Source: Dactylorhiza incarnata
Taxonomy: Eukaryota > Streptophyta > Magnoliopsida > Asparagales > Orchidaceae
Assembly (NCBI GenBank): GCA_033032865.1
Contig: JAWHQI010000013.1
Coordinates: 5,890,001-5,954,000, forward strand
Reading direction: 5' to 3'
DNA: 64,000 nt
The notes under the pieces were generated by a model. That model saw only the letters and a list, made by a program, of their open reading frames with translations, had not been told where the DNA came from and searched no databases. Shown piece after piece: positions 57,393-64,000 of this stretch. The position numbers and the translations under genes were made by a program. Each line of letters begins with the position of its first letter. Position 1 is the stretch's first letter.

Positions 57393-59691
57393 AAATCGAT
57401 TTGCGTCCTTGGCTTCTTGTTAGATGACCACCACTTGGAATGTTAACATTGCGAGGGGTCATTCTTGCATTGTTAATCCGTTGAGTCAGGACATTTCTTG
57501 GATTAAACAAACAATCTACGGCAAAGTGACCAACCTTGCCACAACACCAACAATCGAACCGATTGTACCTTCTCTTTGTCTCCTGTTTTACTTTTTAAAC
57601 GGGAGGTGCGACAGGAGTAGCTTTCTTATAAGATGCTTTCTTATAAGACGCTTTCTTAGAAGTGGGGGCCTCATGGTGATAACACACACATGGCTCCAAC
57701 TTCTTCTCAACAGATTTGGGTGCCATCGTTTTGATCTTTGGGGCCTTCTTAGCAGCTGATCCGTGAACAAATGGACCGTGATCCTTGAGGATTACTTCTT
57801 CATGAGGAGCTTTGAATGGAGACACATCAAAGTTTCGGGGTCTGGTCCATCCTTGATATCTGTTGCTAGATTCAACATGTGTTGGTCTAGCAAAGTGACC
57901 AAAGGATGAGTCAAGGTCGAATGGATTTGTCGGAAAAACTACCTTCCTGAATGAAGGTTGACCTTGATTTCCAGTTCCTTTTCCTTTCATGGCTCTTTTC
58001 TCAGCAGCCTTACTAGTTTCAGCCTCATGACCAATGCCACTACCCTTCGCAGGAGCAGAAAACCTATCAATGAGTGGAAGAATAGTCTTAGGCTTCGAGA
58101 AGCTTTCTACGAGCTTTCTTTCTACCTTCAACTTATCTTCTAGTTCATTTATAGTTTTCTCCTGAAGATTCAACAACTCAGTGGAGCTTTTCAGTTCATC
58201 TTTCAAGAGTTGGATTTCATCTTTGAGAGGAGTTAATAGTTCAATTTCCTCCCTCAAAGTTAGTTCCACCGTCTTGAGAGATTCAATTTCTTTTGACTTG
58301 GATCTGACAACCTTGCGGCATTTGTCAAATCCCTTCACAAGGGCTTTGTACTGAGTCATTAAATCTGAATCCTCCTATGATGAGTAGTTGTAATTTGCAA
58401 CGGATGCAGTCTCGCATTCAGAAGCGGAAAGAGGAGTATGAGAGTTTACCTTCCCCTTATAAGAGGAGTCACCTACTTCTTCATCTAATTGTGCCATAAG
58501 CCCAAAGTAGGCTTCTTCTTCTGAGCTTGACGCATCAGTGTCGCTGTCGCTCAGAGTCTTGGCCTTTTTAGCGAGGAAGCTCTTTTCCTTCTTCTTTCCT
58601 TTGAAGGATCTCTTTTCTTCCTTCTTCGATCCTTCCTTCTTCTTATATGGGCACTCGGCAATTACATGTCCTGGCTTATTGCAGCAATAGCAAATAATGT
58701 CAGTAGAATCATGTTTGTTCGGTTTAGATTTATACCTGTCATTATTGTAGTCCTTCTTGTGATGATCACCATCACGTCTTGATCTTCTGTGATCTGAAGC
58801 AGAAGATTGGCCTCTTTTCTGCTTTCTTTTATTCAGAAGTCTTTTGAATTGCTTGGAGAGAAGTGAGAATTCTCCGTCAGACATGTCAGAGTTTGACGAG
58901 CAACTTGCAGACTCATCATCTTCTTCTGATAACGGAGTTCTTATGGATGTCTTGACTTTGCTTTTCTTTGATCCTTCGGCTTTCAGTGCCATGGATCTTT
59001 CCTTCCCGGAAGTCCTGTTGCCTTCTTCCTCAGCTTTCCTGATGCTGAGCTTGAGCTCATGTGACAAAAGTTTTCCGAATAAGATTTGCGGCTCCATAGT
59101 GGTCAACTTGCCGAATTCTCTGATTGCAATGGCCTTGGTATCCCATTCTTTTGTCAGGGATCTCAAGAACTTATCATTCAGTTCGCCAACAGAAAATTCA
59201 CGGTCATAGTTCCTAAGACCATTTACGATCTTAAAGAACTTCTCATAGGTTTCAGAAATGGAGTCTCTTGGATCTTGCTTGAAAGCTTCGTATTCTTAGT
59301 TCAGCAACGATCTTCGGTCATCCCTCACTTCTTCAGTACCTTCCATCAGAACAACTAGAGAATCCCACATCTCTTTAGCAGATTTGCAGTGAATCAGATT
59401 TTGCAGCATCGAGTCATCCACTGCACCGGCTATGATATTTTTTGCGTTCTAGTCTAGAGCGACAAGAGCGATCTCATCTTTAGTAAGTTCTAACATTTTC
59501 TTCGAAATCATGATTATAGAGTTTATTGAAGATGGCTTTGTAGGAACATGTGGACCTTCTTCCACTATTTGAAAAATACTTGGATCGGCGGCCTCCATGT
59601 AGAATCTAACTCTTTCCTTCCACATGGGGAAATTCTCTTTGGTGCAAACTGGCAACTTGACAGAATCCTTTGATCTTTCCATTCCAAACAT
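57373..59691 (-). pseudogene. C: gag with four in-frame stops
   Basis: One frame of 773 codons from ATG 59691 (MFGMERSKDSVKLPVCTKEN). Stops: TAG 59449-59451, TAA 59296-59298, TAG 58375-58377, TAA 57595-57597; each is one C-to-T step from CAG or CAA. Order: UBN2-type region (FPMWKERVRFYMEAADPSIF, SAKEMWDSLVVLMEG, VGELNDKFLRSLTKEWDTKA); Arg/Lys-rich part; first zinc knuckle CYCCNKPGHVIAEC (near 58680), intact; Lys- and Ser/Asp-rich part; coiled coil (ESLKTVELTLREEIELLTPL); basic part; second zinc knuckle CWCCGKVGHFAVDC (near 57540), intact; SIWVPKGN end. Gag packages the RNA. Two knuckles far apart are a notable feature. Confidence 0.9.
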
Positions 59692-59753
59692 GCTTGATCA
59701 AGCGACTAGATTAAGAGATCTTGTTCAAGGTGTTAGCCTTTTGCGAACAACCT

Positions 59754-59767
59754 CCTCTGATACCAAT
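59754..59767 (-). other. Primer binding site of C
   Basis: CCTCTGATACCAAT on the plus strand; the minus strand reads ATTGGTATCAGAGG, initiator Met tRNA type, directly beside the 5' LTR. Confidence 0.92.
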
Positions 59768-60553
59768 TGAAAGTATCTAGTCGCAACCTAAATCACCTAG
59801 AGGGGGGGGGGGTGAATAGGTAGATTCTGCATCTTTTTGCGGAATAAAAAATATTGGAAGTAAAAGCACACAGAAAAGTAAACACAGCACAACACAGAGA
59901 ATTTATAGTGGTTCCCTGATGTGGGTAGTCCACTTTCCCGCCTCGCCTATCTAGCACTCCAAGGCTAGATTCGGCTACTTCACCAAACTCGGATCAATCA
60001 ATATCCTACTACTCAGAGTTCACAACTCCTATAAGCTCGGAGCAAGAATACTCCTACAACAACTCGGAGAACAAACTTCTCCTACAAACTCAGAGCACAC
60101 AAGCTCCTACAACTCAATCCTCAAACAAGGATCTTCACAATAACTCGGAAGCAAGCTTCCTACAAGATTTAAAATATGGTTCTTACAACAACACAGTAAA
60201 TTGAAAAACAATCTTCTTAAACTTCCGATGAAGTTCTTCTTCAGATCTTGAGAGAAAAATTTCTTCTTCTTAGCAATATACTTCAGTCCTTTGTGAATGA
60301 AGAATGAAGAAATCTTGAAAACGATTTGAAGCTAGATCTGAGAACTTGAATCGACTTGATCAATAAAAGATGAGAGCTAATCAGTAGATCTTGATCTTGA
60401 CAATTGAACTTTTGAGGACGAGTCACGAATCGCTGGCTTTGACGGAGACGAAATGTTTGCGCAAGAATAGTCGGCCGTCAGTCGTAGTTTTCGAGAGATT
60501 CTTCACAATTCGCGATTTAGCAATTAGGGTTATTTGGAAATAATCCTTAGGTA

Positions 60554-60560
60554 TTTATAG
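60554..60560 (-). promoter_or_regulatory. TATA box of the C 5' LTR
   Basis: CTATAAA on the minus strand, downstream of the motif array in element orientation; identical in the 3' LTR (50381-50387). Confidence 0.65.
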
Positions 60561-60639
60561 AGTCTTCTTCCAACGGTCATAAGCGCAAATTAGGGATCTA
60601 GCTCCACGTGTACTGTACATGGAGAATGCCCTAACGAAT

Positions 60640-60915
60640 ACGCCGTCGAATTGAACCGGAAAATACCTGCAGACCGATTCGGCGAAATGGATTAACCGAA
60701 TGGCATTAACCGAATTTATTCGGTTAAACCATATAGTCGAATTCAGCAGTTCTAGGGATTCGACTAAACAGAATCACCGAATTACATTAATCGAATTCGA
60801 CTATTCTTTTAGTTAGAAAAATAAACCTTTCGGACAGGGATTTAGCCGAATTCGGTTATATCCATTCAAACCATATAGTCGAATTCGACTATATGTTCTT
60901 AAATGATATAATCGA
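60640..60915. repeat. Palindromic motif array in the C 5' LTR
   Basis: Copies of ACCGAATT, ATTCGGTTAA, TAGTCGAATTCGACTA. 60872-60895 is a perfect 24-bp palindrome (half-site CATATAGTCGAA). In element orientation the array lies about 80 bp upstream of the TATA box. Confidence 0.85.
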
Positions 60916-61233
60916 ATTTTACTTAAGTTCTTTTCCTTTCTCAAATGATTCCATCATCAGCTCCAGTCCTTCTTCTCTAGCACTTTGTAAATGAAGTACA
61001 TCCCAATAGAGAGATTTCACATGAGCCAACACTTTGGTCTATACAATGAGGGATTACATTGCACAGGCCTGTGTTTGATGACTCATTGAAACCTGACATT
61101 GGTTTGTACTTAGAATGGAATAACCTGTCACATCACAGCTAAAGTGCATAATCAAATACAATTACAATTCGTCTTAGTTTGAAGGGGACTTCTTCAAATT
61201 AGGGCTATTGTGGATACAATACCCAACACATTG

Positions 61234-62123
61234 CATTGCATTCATCCTTCATAATTATAGCATTGCAGCGCATCGGGTCCATCATATAAATTAGTATGGG
61301 CTCTTTTATATGATTGGTCCCAAATTGGAAACCTTAACTTATAAGTTTGTATGGGCATTCATATAAGTTAAGGTAAAATATGAACTGCTTACTTCTTTCT
61401 TGTTAATACTACTTGCTTACATTCTGTCATTGCCTTATTACTTGTTAGTTGTGCTTATTATACCTGTTACTAGTACTTGCATTTATAACCATTGCTACTT
61501 ATATACTTATGAACAGCTTAGTTAGTGCCATTTCAAGTACTTGAGTACTCATACAACCGACATATATGAACAACCATTCCTGTCACCTGCTTCTATATTA
61601 TTGCTTATATTGCAGCTTTTCTTCCTTTCCTTCCGCCCGGTGCCTTGGAGTTGTCGGGGGATTGGATGTGAAGCCACTTAGTCTTTATGACTAACTGTTG
61701 CTACGTCTCTCTTTTTAGGAGTGTTCCTTTGAGCAGCAGTGCACGGTGCTGGAGGAGGATAGTCAGGTCAGGATGACAGGGTCGGAGACCATGATACCTT
61801 GTCTACCGTCAGTGACAGAGGTGAGTGAGTGTTTTGAGATGTAGCCCTTGGGGCATTTAGATTGATACTCTGATGATTTGCAGGAGCGTGTGTAGCTTTC
61901 TGTCTTTCTTGTACTTGCTGTTTGGACATTATTACTTATTGTGAATCCATGACTTTTAATGCTTTCTTTTATTGATGGGTTGGCGTTGTTCAGTTGGTTT
62001 GGCCGGCAGGATAGGCGTCTTGTGGGGGAGGCTAGTTCATGTGTTGGTGCTTCCGCAAGGCGGCTGTCCTGGGCATAAGACTCCCCTCGGCCATGTCTTG
62101 TGTTCCGGGAGGGGTGTCTCACA
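61234..62123 (+). mobile_element. G 3' LTR, second part
   Basis: Continues the G LTR after C (CATTGCATTC...), matching 42161-43047 and ending GTGTCTCACA. It is followed by ACCTT (62124-62128), the right target duplication of G. Confidence 0.92.
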
Positions 62124-63100
62124 ACCTTCACCTCCAAAACTTTTTAGAAATATGCGATACATTTAAAATTAATGGCGTCAGCGATGACGCCATTCACTTG
62201 AGTTTATTTCCCTTTTCTTTGCGGACGAAGGCTAAGTCGTGGTTAACTTCTCTTCTGCTAGGGGCCATAACCACGTGGGCCGAGTTGACGGAAAAATTCT
62301 TAACAAAATATTTTCCTCCGTCAAAAACCGCAAAGCTGCGCACAGATATAGCCTCTTTTATACAATTCGATTCCGAGTCTCTTTACGAGACTTGGAAACA
62401 TTTTAAAGATTGCTTGCGGATGTGTCCTCATCACGGGCTACCACCCTGACTACAGGTCCAGACGTTCTGTAATGGTTTAAATTTCCAAACTCGACAAATG
62501 ATCGATTCGGCCGCCGGGGGAATGTTAAACAACAGAACCCCGGAAGAGTGCCAAGAATTGTTCGAGGAAATGGCCATGAACGCATACCAATGGAATGTGC
62601 CCAGGACGCGTCCTTCTAAATCGGATGGAATTTATGAAGTGGATGCCAATTCTCACCTAGCCTCGCAGGTAGAGCGGCTAATTAAGCAAGTGGCGGAGAT
62701 GACTGCTTCCTCCTCCGCTCCTGCGTGGGCGAGTGCCGCTAATAATGCCGCCAATAATAATAATAATAATAATTATTATTATTATTATTATTATAATTAT
62801 AATTATAATAATAACAATCATAATGATAATTTGATTGAGGAGACAGTGGATTACCTCGGCAATCCGGTTCGGGCTCCTTTAACCCTATTAACAATCCTTA
62901 TAGTAAACACTATAATGCGGGTTGGAGGAATCACCCGAACTTCTCCTGGAGCAACCCTAATAATGCGCAACGCCCCACAAATGCGGGTCCCCAGGGCTAT
63001 CTACATGGGTTCCCCCAAGGATTTCAGCAGGGGTATCAACCTCCTCCTCCTCCAAAACCTTCCCCGCTCGAGGAAGTTTTCGCCAAATACGTGACGTCCA
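62124..63100 (+). pseudogene. F: gag, C-terminal part
   Basis: Resumes the Athila Gag: HLQNFLEICDTFKINGVSDD, LFPFSLRTKAKSWLTSL, KFLTKYFPPSKTAKLRTDIA, WKHFKDCLRMCPHHGLPP, then TGA 62447-62449 where the family has Trp, and VQTFCNGLNFQTRQMIDSAA. A frameshift near 62865 moves the reading to the frame with PYSKHYNAGWRNHPNFSWSN, another Athila landmark. An AAT/TTA microsatellite (62748-62830) encodes runs of Asn and Tyr. Gag and protease-pol are normally one ORF in Athila; here there is one stop and at least one frameshift in this part. Confidence 0.9.
62748..62830. repeat. AAT/ATT microsatellite within the F gag
   Basis: About seven AAT units, then about seven ATT units, then mixed AAT/TAT units, giving Asn- and Tyr-rich runs in translation. 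Confidence 0.9.
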
Positions 63101-63997
63101 ACGAAATAAATATCCTGAATATAACCAGATCGCTAAAAAATTTGGAAATGCAGGTTGGACAACTTGCAAAAATAATCTCCAAGCGGCCACATGGAGCGCT
63201 GACAGGGAACTCGGAGCCGAACCTGCGTGAAAATGCCCACTCTATAACCCTTCGAAGCGGCAAGGAGGTCGTCTCCCCATCGCGGGTTGAGCCAAAGGTA
63301 CATATTTTGACTCCGACCCCTTCACCCTCTCCTCCGATTAAAATATCTCCCGATTTTCCAAAAGCGCCGATTGTTTCGACCCCGCAAATTCCTTACCCCT
63401 CAAAAATTAATAAAGAGAAGGAGGACGAACATTATCATAAATTTTTAAGTATCTTAAAACAAATTCAAATTAACGTCCCCTTCTGCGAGGCACTCTCTCA
63501 AATGCCGAAATACGCGAAATATCTCCAAGAGCTTCTTTCTAATAAAAAGAAGCTCGAGAGTATTTCACGTGTTTCACTAAATGTGGAATGCTCGGTTGTC
63601 CTACTTAACAAACTGCCGCCCAAATTGAACGACCCGGGAAGGTTCTCCATCCCGTGCCTATTCGGCAATTTGTTAATAAAATATGCCCTAGCTGACCTAG
63701 GAGCGAGCATCAAGTTGATACCATTCTCCCTCTTTAAAAAATTAGATTTTGGTGTACCTACCCCCAACGAAAATGAGCTTCCAACTCGCGGATCGCTTGA
63801 TAAAATATCTCATCGGGGTTGTGGAGGACATCCTGGTCAAGGTTGACAAGTTTATCTTCCCGGTAGACTCGTCATCCTCGACATCGAGGAGGACACCGAG
63901 GTACCAATCATCCTCGATCGCCCATTCCTCACGACCTCCCGAACATTAATCGATGTAAGTAATGGTCGCCTCCTCCTTCGGGTAAGAGACGACGAAG
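63101..63997 (+). pseudogene. F: end of gag and protease region of the Athila polyprotein
   Basis: The frame from about 62868 through 63846 reads NITRSLKNLEMQVGQLAKII, ITLRSGKEVVSP, then KEDEHYHKFLSILKQIQINV, PFCEALSQMPKYAKYLQELL, KLPPKLNDPGRFSIPCLFG, and the protease motif ALADLGASIKLIPFSLFKKL (Asp at 63694-63696; Athila proteases have DLGAS rather than DSG/DTG). A frameshift near 63765 leads to FQLADRLIKYLIGVVEDIL and VKVDKFIFPVD. A second frameshift near 63865 leads to VILDIEEDTEVPIILDRPFL and TLIDVSNGRLLLRV. RT and the rest lie beyond the window. Confidence 0.9.
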
Positions 63998-64000
63998 TTA

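Larger units (their letters stand above)
49589..61228 (-). mobile_element. C: nearly complete SIRE-like Copia element
   Basis: Minus strand: 5' LTR 59768-61228, PBS, gag 59691-57373, pol 57365-54213, spacer with motif array and TATA box, 3' ORF 53752-51293, PPT, 3' LTR 49589-51055. Exact target duplications CATTG flank it (49584-49588, 61229-61233). Pol is open throughout, but gag has four and the 3' ORF two nonsense codons, and the RT box is YVDE. It is the innermost and latest insertion of the five-deep nest. Confidence 0.95.
59768..61228 (-). mobile_element. C 5' LTR (right on the plus strand)
   Basis: 1461 bp, the partner of 49589-51055. In the first 640 or so aligned bases I count about 18 substitutions, about half of them CG against TG or CA. 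It carries the motif array at 60640-60915 and the TATA box at 60554-60560. Confidence 0.95.

Overview
The window reads as intergenic, repeat-packed nuclear DNA of a flowering plant with a large genome. I found no host gene, tRNA or rRNA. Essentially all of it is LTR retrotransposons, identified by plant-type Gag/Pol motifs, tRNA primer binding sites (PBS), polypurine tracts (PPT), TG...CA LTR ends and 5-bp target site duplications (TSD). The species cannot be named from this sequence. Elements are lettered A1, A2, B, C, D, E, F, G and H.

Layout, left to right. 1-3074 is the 3' end of a non-autonomous SIRE-like Copia relative (A1: internal 3' region plus 3' LTR). 3075-4205 is an inverted partial LTR of family B. 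4206-7592 is the 3' end of a B element (broken 3' ORF, PPT, 3' LTR). 7593-10089 and 20373-20739 are one broken Ty3/Gypsy element of the Tat type (E). It is split by D (10090-20372, minus strand), a Ty3/Gypsy chromovirus derivative with 3.87-kb LTRs and a short decayed core. At 20740 a second A element (A2) interrupts the E integrase. The 5' LTR of A2 is itself split by Copia element H (21260-30841). The A2 internal region runs to about 35924, where an Athila-type Ty3/Gypsy element (F) enters and continues past the right edge. The F gag is split by G (38813-62123), a coding-free element with LTRs of about 4.2 kb. The 3' LTR of G is split by Copia element C (49589-61228, minus strand).

This gives a five-deep nest, E > A2 > F > G > C, plus the side insertions D in E, H in A2 and probably B/A1 in E. 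Target duplications visible inside the window support D (TGTCA/TGCCA), H (CTCTA/CTCCA), G (ACCTT/ACCTT) and C (CATTG/CATTG). C is among the best preserved: its pol is one open frame of 1050 codons, but its gag carries four nonsense codons, its 3' ORF carries two, and the reverse transcriptase box reads YVDE instead of YVDD.

Four signals go beyond a TE catalogue. (1) Short, CG-containing, palindrome-like motif arrays sit in the LTRs of at least six families, usually upstream of a TATA box. Some motifs are shared between unrelated superfamilies. (2) A pair of 61-nt hairpins in the 3' region of the A family keeps its loop while its stems change in a compensatory way. (3) In C, a motif array followed by a TATA box lies between pol and the 3' ORF and looks like an internal promoter. 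(4) Series of PPT-like purine tracts precede the true PPT in A and H.
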